From contig OU342814.1 of the NCBI GenBank assembly GCA_910591455.2, forward strand, positions 16,921,303 to 16,985,302: a stretch of 64,000 nucleotides of DNA. The letters run 5' to 3'. A program made the position numbers and the translations under genes. The notes beneath the pieces were generated by a model. The model was not told where the DNA came from. It worked only from the letters and a program-made list of their open reading frames with translations, and ran no database searches. The stretch is from Pholis gunnellus (Eukaryota > Chordata > Actinopteri > Perciformes > Pholidae). Shown piece after piece: positions 1 through 12,900 of this stretch (position 1 is its first letter; every line of letters starts with the position of its first letter).

Positions 1-2442
1 CACCCTTCACTCCAAGTTGATTTGAACCATAACAGTGGCTGTCGGAACGGATTGTCTGTTCAGATTAAGAGTGTGTTTCTGAGAATTAAGCAGCGTTGAT
101 GGTGGTGGCATTTCAGATCCCCTCTGCAGACACAAATGCCAAAACATCATTCTGTCATCCCCTCCTTCTCTCTCACACACACACACACTCGCATACGCAC
201 ACTTAACCAGGACCCTGGGGCATTTTTAATAGAGGCGAAGTGATTCGTATGTTTTTACTCCTCTAATGAGAACAGATTGAGTGGTATTTACACTTCATCG
301 GCTGATCTAACCACCTACACATTTCCCTCATGCTTCTGCTGCTCACTGGCCAAAACAGACATGTGGAAAGGACCAAAAGCTTGGCTTTCAAACAGCAACA
401 CAACATGAGTATTATCTCTGTCTCTTTGGCTCGTGGTGGCACTATGGCAAGATACATATGAACAGGAAAACTGTAGCTAGATTTAGTTTCTTAAAGGAGG
501 CTGTGTGTATTTGTCTCAGACAGTAAAAATGCTGAGGAAAAGGAGTCTGAAACCAGATTCAAATCTCTGGCAAGCACATTGGTCCAGGGAATGTTTAATT
601 TAATCAGTAAGTCTACCTGAGCTCAAAACATAGGCCTACAAAAACGGCAAACACAGGTCACCTACTTCATCCAAAAACATTCAAACAACAAGCTAATGTA
701 GACTAAATGATACAATAACATGAATCAAGGCAAAAATCACACACTACTGGGGCAATAATAGGACTCAAAGATATAAAAAATTAATCAACTCTGTAATATT
801 CAGTGTAGGGAGAATTTCCCCCAGGTGGTCAGGATTGCAAAGTCTGATGAGGGGAAACTTAAAGTACTTGAACAAGCTTGAACTAGCATCGCACTCTTCG
901 TCAAACACACGATGGACAGTTCAAATAAAGGATAAGAATTGATGCAGCAGAAGCAGAAATATCATCTTTTTTTTATTCCATGCATCCTTCTTCCTTTTAA
1001 AAACCTGCCGCCTACGTTACCCACAGTGCAACTTAATTGCCGACAGTTTAGTCTGAGATCTGGGTGTGTTATGCTAGTAGCGGCTAATGTGGCCTCGAGC
1101 CGCTGCGCTAGCCTCACGCACAGCGAGCTACAAATTGTTCATTTATCTCTAACTCCACACCCACAGATTTTTTTCATTTTCAAACTTGTAGTCTTCAGTC
1201 CAAGCCGATGCCGACTCAAGTGACATCACTTCACATCACAAAAAAATACTTGGCGGGTGATTGGATGAATCGCCTGTCAATCAAAGTGACACAAATGCAT
1301 TATGCTCCTAGAAGCCTAACAAGATCTCGTGATATTGCAAGAATCCAGCCAGGTAAGTAGTCCGCAAGACCTGTAAACAAACTCGGTATTCCCCTTTAAT
1401 ATTACACAGTTTATGTATGAATTTCTTTCTTTCTTCTCCTGGGTATGGCACGCTGTAATTATATACTTCACTTACTGGAGAGATTTTGCAGCAAGTATCG
1501 GTTCATTGTTTCATTTCATGTGAGTTTAAGCACAATAGCTGCTGAAGGAATTAAACCTATGACCTTCCTGTTGTGAGACAAAGTCACTTCCCACCAGGGC
1601 ATCCTGCAACCTACTGCTAACAGGGTTCTCTTAAATAAATGGTTGCTTAGCAGACCGCGGATGGATGAACTAAAATGAAAAATTAAACAAAATCTACCAT
1701 CTAAGGTTATAATCACAGGTAAGTTCTTTAGGCTGACTTATTACTCATCAGGCCCTTGTTCATGTCACCATTTTGTAGGCTAACTGGGTTCATATCGGTA
1801 AATCTATTATCAGATGACGCCATAAGCCTGAAAAGTTCCAGTGCACTGCGGCCTGGAAGGTTAAAACGGAACGTCTCACTATATTAAACACTCAAAGGTG
1901 GGAATGAATCAGCTGTGCTTAACACTGATGGCTTTATCGTGTATTTTCTACAGATGGAGAAAGAGAGTCGTGACATTTCTTTTTGGCAAGGAAAAGGCCA
2001 TACTCAGCAGGAGTTATCAAAGGCAAAAAGTAAAAAGTTCGAGTTAGCTATCTCTCTCTCTCTCTCTCCCCTTCTCTCTCTCTCTCTTCCCCTGGAGATA
2101 CTCATGTTAAGCATAATTAAGCAGATTTGATTAGCATCAAGCCTGGCTTCCTCTCTTGACTTTTAATGAATGTAAATCTACCATCTACATCCTAAAGATT
2201 AATTTCTGCCAATTAAAAAACACAAGAGGGCTTATTGGAGAGAGAGGGGGGGTCGGGAGGAAAAGAGTGTTAAAGTCCTTTGAGCTGGAGTACAGTCGGA
2301 GTTTTATCCTCTTCCCCCCTTGTCTTATGGTGAGTCTCTGGAGATCTGTGTCTCTCTCTCCCTCACGACCAAGATCATTATCAGCACAATGTTCCGTGAA
2401 AGCCACTTTGAAAGGACTGCGAGCTCCATATGTAAATGATGG

Positions 2443-2507
<65 letters not shown>

Positions 2508-3540
2508 GGACTAGATGAGTAAAACAGTACAGTTAACAGGTAAAAGGGGTCAATTTGTCAAGACAAGGTTATTTCCCCCTGAGCCTTTGTACAGTCTCTC
2601 ATCTCTCTGGTTAGACTCTTTTTGGATCCCTTTTGATTCAAATTCTTGTTGATTCAAGATCACGATGGTACGAGCAACATTACAATAATGACAAAACAAT
2701 GGCACCCAGCAATGAGGTGCAACATGAATTAAATGTAAAACATCCTCTAATAAGGCACCTGATTTACATATTTGGATTTTTCACTGACAAAAAATGTAAT
2801 TAAACATGGATGAACAAGTAATTTGGCAAGCGCCTTTTCCTTAATTTCACCATGTTTTCATTCTTACCATCAAACAAAAAAAAACTGTCATTAAAAAGGA
2901 CAGATACCTTATTGTTCCTACTCAAGTCTAAATATCAATTTATGTTCAATTTGAACTCTTATTTAAATTCAAACTCTTTAAATTGAACATAAAGGTCACA
3001 CCATAAACACCTCAGAGTTTATATACCACTTCTTAACTGATATGATTTAAAATTTTGTTTTTATAAGTCTTTATTCAAGACTCTTCTCAAGTTTCTGTTT
3101 GTATTGTATTCCTCTGCTATAATCAGATTTAACAAGTCTCTCATATAGCATTTAAACATGGAGAATATTTGCTCTCAGGACAAATAACTACAGTAATCAA
3201 GACATGTGTTTTTTTCAGAGATAATAAGCTACAATTATACAACTATTAGTCACAAACGATGTTGTGGGAAGCTGATGCCATGAAGGTTTAAACATGCTTT
3301 AAAGAAGACGGATGTGCCATCAGAAGCATTAATATTAAAGTGTCGTTAGGCGTTCATAAATAGGCTTATCCAAAGTTTATGTAGGCTAATCTTTGCGCTC
3401 TCTCCCTCTCCTCTCTCTCCCTCTCTGTTAATGTGTCTCTCACTCTCTAAGAACAAACCCAGGCTCCACCTCTTTATGATAATGTGACAGTAGCATCTCC
3501 AGCTCGGAGACAAGCCTCCTCTCTTTCTCATTCAACTATG
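1..3540. other. Upstream non-coding region, no gene seen
   Basis: There are no convincing exons on either strand. The region holds a CT-rich run near 2050-2095, the compound (GT)n-polyG tract at 2445-2509, a 14-bp inverted repeat at 2939-2993 and mostly AT-rich unique DNA. The stretch around 1540-1620 vaguely resembles the conserved tail wording of fish tRNA-derived repeats, but it is too degraded to call. Confidence 0.6.
2445..2509. repeat. Compound (GT)23 - poly(G)19 tract
   Basis: An uninterrupted GT array runs straight into 19 consecutive G residues. It is potentially Z-DNA or quadruplex forming and prone to sequencing error. Confidence 0.95.
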
Positions 3541-3729
3541 TGATCTGTTTTTTTCCCCACACACGGACCCTGTCTCTTCTCCTCTCCTCTTCTTGTATCC
3601 CCCCTGTTCTCCTCCTCGGCGCACTCCAATGCGCAGCTCCCTCTCCTTAGCAAAAGGAAACCGCATTTGTCCGGCGAAAGTTACTTTCTTAAAACAGTTT
3701 GAAGTTTACTTTTGTTTAAATCCTCGGAC
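3541..3729 (+). promoter_or_regulatory. dach1: dach 5' flank / 5' UTR
   Basis: This CT-rich, then mixed sequence sits directly upstream of the dach start and has no clear TATA box. It contains an upstream ATG at 3629 whose 34-codon frame ends in a TGA overlapping the first dach ATG. The transcription start cannot be fixed from sequence. Confidence 0.4.
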
Positions 3730-4313
3730 ATGACTACCATGGCCACTCCGGCTGCTCCGGCTCTGCTCCCCGCCGCTACACTCGGGCACCACCCGTCGCC
3801 GAGTTCCGTCTCTCCGGCCACCAACTCCCCGCCACCTGCGGCCACCTCCGCCGCTTCCTCCCCGGCTCCTCCGGTGGCGCACCCGGCGCTGCTTCACCAG
3901 TTCAGGGCGGACCTCTTGCTGGCGAACGGGACCCCGTTGAAAACCGGCGGAGCCCCGGTGTCCGGCGGCGCAAAGCCGGTGTACGCCACCCCGTCGCCCG
4001 TGGAGAGCACGCCGCAGAACAACGAGTGCAAACTGGTGGAGGTGAAAGGTGCCCAGCTGGCCTCGTTCACGGTGAAAGACACGGAGCTCATCTGCCTGCC
4101 CCAGGCTTTCGACGTGTTTCTCAAGCACCTGGTCGGCGGGCTCCACACCGTCTACACCAAGCTCAAACGACTGGACATTGCCCCGGTGGTGTGCAACGTG
4201 GAGCAGGTCCGGGTGCTGCGGGGGCTCGGGGCCATCCAGCCCGGGGTGAACCGGTGCAAACTCATCTCCAGGCAGGACTTCGAGACGCTCTACAACGACT
4301 GTACCACCGCAAG
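3730..4313 (+). CDS. dach1: dach exon 1 (Ski/Sno/Dac domain)
   Basis: First coding exon, 584 nt, ending GCA AG before gtgagg (phase 2). The first ATG is at 3730 in a modest context. A second in-frame ATG at 3739 sits in a near-perfect Kozak context (ACCATGG) and may be the main start, three residues shorter. The exon is GC-rich and encodes a low-complexity Ala/Pro/Ser leader and then the whole Ski/Sno/Dac fold, ending FETLYNDCTTA. The frame stays open a few codons upstream of 3730, but only through a TTG, so I do not extend it. Confidence 0.95.
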
Positions 4314-4987
4314 GTGAGGCGCGCGTGGGGGACAGAGGAGAGAGGGGGGTAGGGGGGGGGGGGACAGTGCGACCCGGTCGTGATGGGGCTGATGTAGGGA
4401 TACCCGACTGATGTTTGAGGATGGGTGCAGCAGGTGGGGTTATCTAAAGCAGGTAGCATTTAAAGGAGGGAACATGTATCATTTTAGGGACTTCTAATCA
4501 TCTTTATACTGTCTGATGTCGGTCTGCAGGTCATGACAATAACTTCCAGGATTCATCACAGAAATCTAAATACTGCAAATTGTGGTTCAATGATAGTTAT
4601 TGATAAGTTTGCAACAACTTTATGGGGTAGGCCCTTATCCTAATATTTCTGTAATATTCCAGGACTTGGCTGTAACTTTCCTCTGATACCTGCATGAGAT
4701 TCCTCTCAATTCAAAACTAATAGTCTTCTAGAAGCCACAGTTAGACATGTACGCGTCAGTAAACAGGGACGAGGAATATTTCATGAATTAATTTATCTTC
4801 AAATATGATTTCTTTAATTTGTATCGGCGGTTGTATATTTACTTCCCCACTGCTGGGCCTGTCACTATTTACCAACAGATGATAAAAGCTGCGATGGTGT
4901 TGACGATAATTAATTTTAGTAATCCTAATAAAACTAATCTTTAAAAGTTTGTCATGTTATCAAACACTATGATCTCTCGCTCTCTCT

Positions 4988-5030
<43 letters not shown>

Positions 5031-6564
5031 TGTCTCTCTCTGACACACACATACACACACACACACACACACACATTGAATCTGACACTGTCATTCTGAG
5101 AAATTGATTCTTCACAGAAATTAATTAATTTTCATTTGGCCCCAAGCGGCAGCTTAAATCAGGACAAGCTCACTCACTCACTCACTGATCCCTTTGCTCT
5201 CTCTCTCTCCTTCCCTCTCCCCCTCTCCCTCTCTCTCTCCCTCCTTAATAACTCGCTGTCTTATCATATCTACACTCTTTAGCCCTGAGCATCAGAACAG
5301 AGGAGATGATTAAATGAATTCTCGGTATTTATGATGCGATTATGTAAATTAGCTGTTTTGCACAACTCCGATGGTGACCAACTACATGGGTCATCAATCC
5401 AATGGGCCACAGAGATGTTTGGATAAAGGGGCCATAATTTGGCTGGGATTTGTGGTATCCTGGTGCCTCAGTCTGCTGTTGTGCAGACCACATGCTCATA
5501 ACAGCATGGGTTTGAATCCAGTTGAGTGTGGATTAGCCTTAGTTTGGGGAATTTATATTATTTGATAGTTAATCCCTGCTCCTTGGAGCATGAATGATCC
5601 AATTTACACCTGCCATTAAATACAGAAAGAGGATGTGCCAAGATGTGTGCAGATAGACACCAAAAAACCCCCCCTGATTTTGCAATGTATTGCCTACTTA
5701 TTTTTTTGTGTTTCATTATTATGGCTCTACTTTTAACTTTAAGCTTTGACTTGTTGAGAAAAAAACAGAAACACATTAAAAATAAACAAACCTTTATTGA
5801 GAATCAGCTCCCGGCTCCATGTGCACGGATTAGCACCTGCGCTTAAGCGTCTGAGGCCCTCCAACCAAGACACGATCCAGATGCATCTTCAGGCTGCTTT
5901 GGGATTTCTTCTATGTCAGGTGTTAATGGGAACGTTGTTATACAACCGCTGAAAATACACGGTCTCCGCCGTCTCTAATTATCCACACAACACTCAAACA
6001 GCCTTTAGTTAATGAGATCTGAAAACATCACTCGACTGAAATCTTCAAACGACTTCCGTGATTCTTTGTCTGAGGGCTTCAAATGTGCTGCGGTGGCCAT
6101 TAGCATCGGCCCCCGAAGTAGAAGTTTCTAAGTAATCCCTGGTGTGGCTGGAGCAACATACAGGAGCGGGTAAAAAAAAAAAAAAGAAAACGAAAACGTG
6201 GGACTCTGGATGATTATCGTTAAAGCGGGGAAGGCCAGTTCATCTCCAAGAACATGATGTTACGGCTCTCTGACATCGTCAGGGCTCAGCAAGGTTTTTG
6301 TTACTGATTAAGACAGCCATCACTTATTATTTTCCAGTCCAGTACAGTCAGACAGGCTGGAGGGGAAATAACAGCCTTGTCTGATAGTTTAACATGACTA
6401 ACAGAACGCTTTACATGGATTCCTCCTGTTTATACTTATTGGCTGTTTGTTCAATTCATTGGCTCTTTTTGTTTTAAGATTAAGCAAAACAGAAATTATG
6501 AACATTTCCTTTGTTTATCTCTGTCTTTCCATCGCCTCTTTGTCTCACTCTTTACTCCTGCTGT

Positions 6565-6615
<51 letters not shown>

Positions 6616-7866
6616 GACCACTGACTCATCAAACCATGAAGAAGGGCAGACTTCACCCTCAGTCAAAGCCTAGTTATAATTCATGCATAGGTGGCACACA
6701 AACACACTCTGTCATCTCCTAACACACAAACTCACACGGTCACGCCTGTGTGTTTGCTGGCTTTTGCTGCTAAATGACATTAGTTCCACAGAGAGAACAT
6801 GGCGTGTAGGAGGCAACCTGATCCTCCGTCCTTTTCTTTCTCCCTCACAAAGGAACAGTTTCATTCTCTGTTAGGAACACACATCAAACAGCTCGCTCAG
6901 GTCAAACTGTGTGTGTGTGCGCGCATATATTGTACATATATACTGTTTGTAAACTTACAAAAGTACCCAAGTGCCAACCCTCAACATAAAAGTTGTATAG
7001 TGTGGCGAGGTAACAAGATCTCTTGTGACTTTTTAACAAAGCAGGTTTTAATAACAACACATGGTTTCTGCATTTGTGCGTGTGAACATCTTTTACACAC
7101 AAAGACCGGAAAAGTAGCACAAGATATGTGTTTTCTAAGCAATGCTACTAGAATAAGTTCACCTAAATTACAACAAAAAACAAAATGTATTTTGTCATTT
7201 GCTACTTCATGTCTACCATGCAGATAGTTTTGGTTTTCTCTGACTATATTTAAGTAGGTGAATGGAATTTTGTTTATGACGGTATAACAAGTGTCTTTCC
7301 AGAAACAATGTCCTTGTTACTTTATATTACAGATAATGGTTTTCAGATGACTTAATTCCTCTTTAGACCGCCTGTTTTTGTTTCTAATGGCATGAGCACC
7401 ACAAACAAAATAGTGTTCACCTCTATTGTATCGAGGTGGAAGCAGAAAACCTCAAAGTCTGTGGCTGGATACCACAAGAGGTAAAAGGGAAATTATGCTC
7501 TATTATAATTTAGGTTGAGTAACCCTTTAATAAGGATGTTAGAAAAAATGAGTTCACAACTGAGTTCTTTGCAGCAACTACGGACATGTATGAAGCAGGA
7601 ATAGAATGAACTTTGGGCAAACAAAGAAAAAAACCCAGACTTAGTTAAATCAAACAATTAATGATAAATGAGACAAAGTGGCCTGCGGAGTGCAACAAAA
7701 GCTCGCTCTTTGTGTTTCTCTGTGGCAAACCTCGGCCGCATAAGTTGGCAGCGGCGAGCCCCGTGTTGTGTGTATGTGTGGGAAGGTGGACTCCTCAAAG
7801 CCGAGCCCCACTGCCACGCCATAACTCACTGTCAAAGTCAGCAGCGTTAGGATGAAGGGGAGGATG

Positions 7867-7910
<44 letters not shown>

Positions 7911-8831
7911 GGGTGGGGTGATTATCTCAACTTTAACCTCTGCACTCTTTTGATGTTTTATAGAGAAGAGCACGGTGAGATAGAGCGGGCCTCCATGTCT
8001 TCCACTATGACAGGTTTTAATAGGGTACACACAGGCGCACACACACTTTTTTGAACCCACACACACACACGGTCTTGACATCGTCTTGACCCTGGAATGT
8101 GGAAGAGGAATGCAAGGCGGTATCAGTTTAGGAGATCAGATTCTTGCCGTGATCAAACGTCCTGTGTGTGTGTGTGTGTGTTTTTGTCCTGCCTGCTTCT
8201 TTCATGACATCATCACACAGGCTTTCCTAATAACAATGCCGCATAAAGCTTTTTTTTTTTTTTCTTTTTCATCCCTCGATTTTGAGAGGAAGATCACAAC
8301 ATCAATCTTTCCCTGCGTTCTCTGACCAGCAGCATAAGTCTTCCTGCGCACGGCGACAACGATATGATTTATCAAACCGGACCGTGACGGCGAATACAAA
8401 CCCCGTGTGATAAACACAGATTGAAAGGATGGGAGCATGGGAGCTGTAAACCGGCGCTAATATATTCCAAACAAAAATCTTGTTTGAGCTAGTTCTCCGA
8501 CACACACTCGCATAAACACACACACACACAGCTGCTACCTATCAGCACCTCAGTCCCTCCAAGTCAGTAGCTGTTCCACTGTTTTGACTGCAACACTTCC
8601 TCTGCTTTTATTATTTTCTTTTTCCACACAGTGTGTGTGTGTGTGTGTGTGTGTGTGTTAGCGGGGAAGAGAAAGATCTGTCATCTTTGTTATGTTTTGT
8701 TTCTGTTCCACCTGTGCTAAGCTCCAGCTGCCATGTTTGGCGTTTCATGTTTCAGGTAACACACACACACACTAGGCAAAGCTAAGCTTGGAGGGCAGAA
8801 CTCAATGTACAGAGTACCTTTCTTTTTTAAA

Positions 8832-8894
<63 letters not shown>

Positions 8895-9159
8895 CGTGTG
8901 TGTGTGTGTGGCCGGAGCATTGGCATGAGGGAGGACGTCTGGGTGAGATTTTAATTAAAGTTTGAGACAAAGAGGTCATAAGCCATACACCCCCTCCTCT
9001 ACACACTCACACACCTTATATACACACACACACATACACACACACAATGAACTGTTTTCTCTCTCCCCCCTCCTCTCTCTCATTCCATCCCCACAGCTTG
9101 ATGACTTTTCCATGAAAGGCTTTTTCATTAATCCTACCTCAGGGAACCGGTGCTCTCCA

Positions 9160-9197
<38 letters not shown>

Positions 9198-9893
9198 AAA
9201 CACACACGCACGCATGCTCAACACACACATAGACCTCCCTCTACGGGTCACTTTGATGTATCAACGCACTTGCAGACTAAACACAAAATTAGGTTCCAGT
9301 TCTTTGTGCCCGGTAAAATGCAACATATACACACACCCACTAACAAGAACACGACACACACACACAGTACACACAGGCCATTAATTAGTGTGTGCAAATA
9401 AACAGTAGTAAGGGAAAGGGAAGCGGCTGCTGTAAAAACCAACCGCAGACTTTGTGGTCTCTGTGTGTTTTATTTCCCCTGACCGGTGTTGGCCTCTGCA
9501 TTTGTGTGCATGTGTTTGTGTGTGTGTGTGTATGTGTGTGTGTGTGTGTGTGCGTGTTTGTGTGTGTTTGTGTGTTCATTTAAGGTGTTCCAACATCAGT
9601 TGCAGTGGAACTATGTTGCTTTACCTTTAAACTTGAGAACTAAAAATACATTTCCTGCTTTTGTTAAGAACAGTATGCCTCTCTATATGCACTGCAACAA
9701 ATATTGTGTGTGACGTGAATGCACCCCCGCCTCCGAAAAAACAACACCAACAGACAGACAGACATACAGACACACACACATGCACTCACAACTTCATCCT
9801 TCTTGCACATTCCTGCTGTCTGTCTGTCAGGGTGCGTGTGTGTGTGTGTGCGTGTACATTTACCTGAGTGTGTCCCTCTCACTGTCTACGTGC

Positions 9894-9959
<66 letters not shown>

Positions 9960-12900
9960 TATCTGATGTCAGCTGTCACATCCCAGTCGGTCTGGGCCCA
10001 TAATAAGAGACAATAATAACAACTCATTAAAACTGAGGGCAGGAACTGTGGAGCTCATCGGCTCATCAAATTAACCTTTGAACACTTCATACACACACAC
10101 ATATCACACACAACCACACACACACACACACACACCGGTGTGCGCTGACACACACACATATCACACACAACCACACACTCACACACCGGTGTGTGCTCAC
10201 ACGCACTCAAGCTACCTGTTTTTCTCCCACAGTTAGTGACTACCCAATCTTTCCTTCTGTCTTTGTGTCCCCCCCCCCTTCTCAGCCAGTGGGTGTGTCA
10301 ACAGGGGATTGGTCCTTTCTGCCGGGTAATTGATGAATTATATGCAATATGCAAATGATGTGCCATTAATCTCCTGACTGACAGCTTCGTTTATGGGGCC
10401 TTAATGACGGCTGGATTAGATTCTAATTAAAATCTGCTCAAAGACACCCCACGCTAGGAAGCTGCTGCTAGTCCATCTCTCCCCCTTTTTTTTTTTTTTA
10501 CTCTACTTCCCCACCTTCTCTCACTCTCTCGGACTCTCCCTCTATACATTTCTTCTCCTCTCACTTTACATCTCCTCATCTTTCCCTCCATCGCCCTTTC
10601 CATCTTTATTGTTGTTGATTCTTTTGTCCTCTGTCACGCGTTTTTCTTAACCCCTCTCTTTCACTGACTCTGTCTTTTAATATCAGACACACACACTTCA
10701 CAGACACATATACTCGCCCACACACTCATGTGTTATCCAATGTCAGGTTGCTATGAAAGGAGATGAGCTGCGCTGCTTGTCATTAAGCCTGATGTGGCCC
10801 GTGTCATTTCCCCTGTCAGGACATTCACACCGTTTAGTCAGAGCCAAAGTGATGTCTGACAGCTTTTCACATACCTCCTCCAGGATTGATTGAGCATGCC
10901 CGGCTCAATCAAACCATGTGAATCTGCTTGTAGTCGCAGCCTTTATCGAGGAAATTTGTGACATGGCGGGAAAGAAAGGGAATGACCAAATGAGGAAAGG
11001 ATGGCGAGGGAAGGAGGCGAGCAAACACATTTAATAAGCAAACAAATGAATGAGTAAGCTGAACCGTAATGAGGTGCTTTATTGATGCCATAGGGAAACT
11101 CCTTTTTTGCTTGCTCGTATCCACAGGGAGGTCAGATTTGCTGTACAGAAGCCTTCCTGCAACCGCTCAGGTTTCAGTGTTTTGCTTGTTGACACTTCAG
11201 CAGGATCAGAGGTTTACAGACTGAGGGGCAGTTTCTCTAACCAGCCCACCCATCTCAGTCACAGCATGAAAAAAGGGAGGGAGTATTAAGTGTTAAAGTG
11301 CCTAATGACTAATGTAAACCTGTGTTTTTTGCCTACAGTTCGAGGCCGGGACGACCGCCCAAGAGGCTGCAGAGTGTGACAGAGGGCGGGACTCACCACA
11401 TGCTGTCCCACAGCGGTCTGATGCATGCTGGGATCATACCTCCTGCAGGTGACCACCCAGGCCTCACTACGCACATATACCTATGTGCACAATGTGTACA
11501 GTAGAAACAATATCACAGGCACACATACTAAACAACCACTGTAGAGAGAGTAGTAATATCTGACACCATATACTGATGATGTCCACTGTGCATCTGAAAT
11601 GGACAAGTTGGACATATTCTAGTTCCAAAATATATTTTCTATGAAAGTGAGGACACTTTTCTTTTCTTTTTTTTATCTTTAATTTAGCTCTTTTTTCTCG
11701 CCAAATCACAATGTAACACGGAGAACACGGGAAATGGCGAAGTAGATATATTATTACAAATTGTTTGCAGTTACTGACACAATGCAAAGTATGTGTAAAT
11801 ATCAAAAATAATTTATCAGAATAAATGATAAAAAACAAAACAATGTTTTGCTCGTTTGACTCAAATACAGGCATTTAATTTAATGCATTTTATAAATATT
11901 AAATGTATAATTGATATCTTTGCTATTTGGAAGACAACAGTTCATATATTATTTGGTGATAAAAGTCACTTGACTTGCCAGTGTATTCTGTATCAAAGAT
12001 CCATTTAAGGAGAAAGCCTCTCTGACTCTCTAAATCCCCCTTTTCGTTTTCCATAAGGTCAAGGTTTGTAATGCTTCAGAACTGTACAGAAGTCAAAGTG
12101 GGAATCCCTCTTTTGGCTCCACGAGCTCCTTTAAACAGTGAATTAGTGACACATTGTTGCTCCAGCCCTCAGAGGAGCTGCTGGCAAAGTTCAGATTCTG
12201 TTCTCTTTTCAGCTGTCGGAAAGTGAAAGCATCGACCTGGCAGCCAGCTGAGTTACTCCCATCGGTTTAGAGAAAAAGAGCAGGTTGCTTATGCACGACA
12301 GACACAGGATTTGGCGGTTTTCTAATTTTCCTGCAGATCCCCAAAATGATACATTTTTACCCATCATCAATAGTGTGAGGAGGCGGGGTTCTGGGAGGCG
12401 ACCTGTGTGTTGATTACTAAAATTAGCATACACACTGCTGACACTCGAGAAACAACTCATAACTTGCAAGTTGGCCTTTTTTTTCTTGAATTATAAGTGC
12501 ACAAAGTTGAGCAAGATTCATGATATATAGGCCTTTGAAATCACCTTTATTCTGCTTTAAAATGTCCTGTTTGAATACAAAAACAGGAGTTAAAATGTTT
12601 AATTTGGTTGTGACAAAAAATTCTTCTTGCGTAAACGACACTCAAGCCCATTAATTGTCATTTCAATTATGAAGTTGTAGGTTAATTAAACTATTTTTAA
12701 TGTATGAGCAGGTGAAAAGATGAGCGTAAATAATTGAATGTAGGAAAATCTATTATTTGTAATGTCATAGTCTGTTTTGTATATCTGAACAGTTAGTCAA
12801 CTGCCTGCTTAAGGCCATAGTGCTGCTTGTTCTTGTGACAAACAGTGTGTTTGAGTGTGTTTGAGTGTGTGTGTGTAGCACAGAGAAAGGGAGAAAAGTA

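Larger units (their letters stand above)
4314..11338 (+). other. dach1: dach intron 1
   Basis: This 7-kb intron is bounded by gtgagg and ctacag. It contains (CA)n arrays at 4989-5075 and 6566-6613, a dense CA/TG cluster at 7869-9958, a tandem duplication at 10089-10200 and a conserved-looking block at 10300-10450. No open frame inside it looks like an exon. Confidence 0.85.

Noticed and set aside
1540..1620. SINE-like tail wording
   Set aside because: Too degraded to assign, with no tRNA-like head or target-site duplication visible.
3706..4148. Antisense open frames opposite dach exon 1
   Set aside because: Shadows of the GC-rich coding exon on the + strand, with no independent support.
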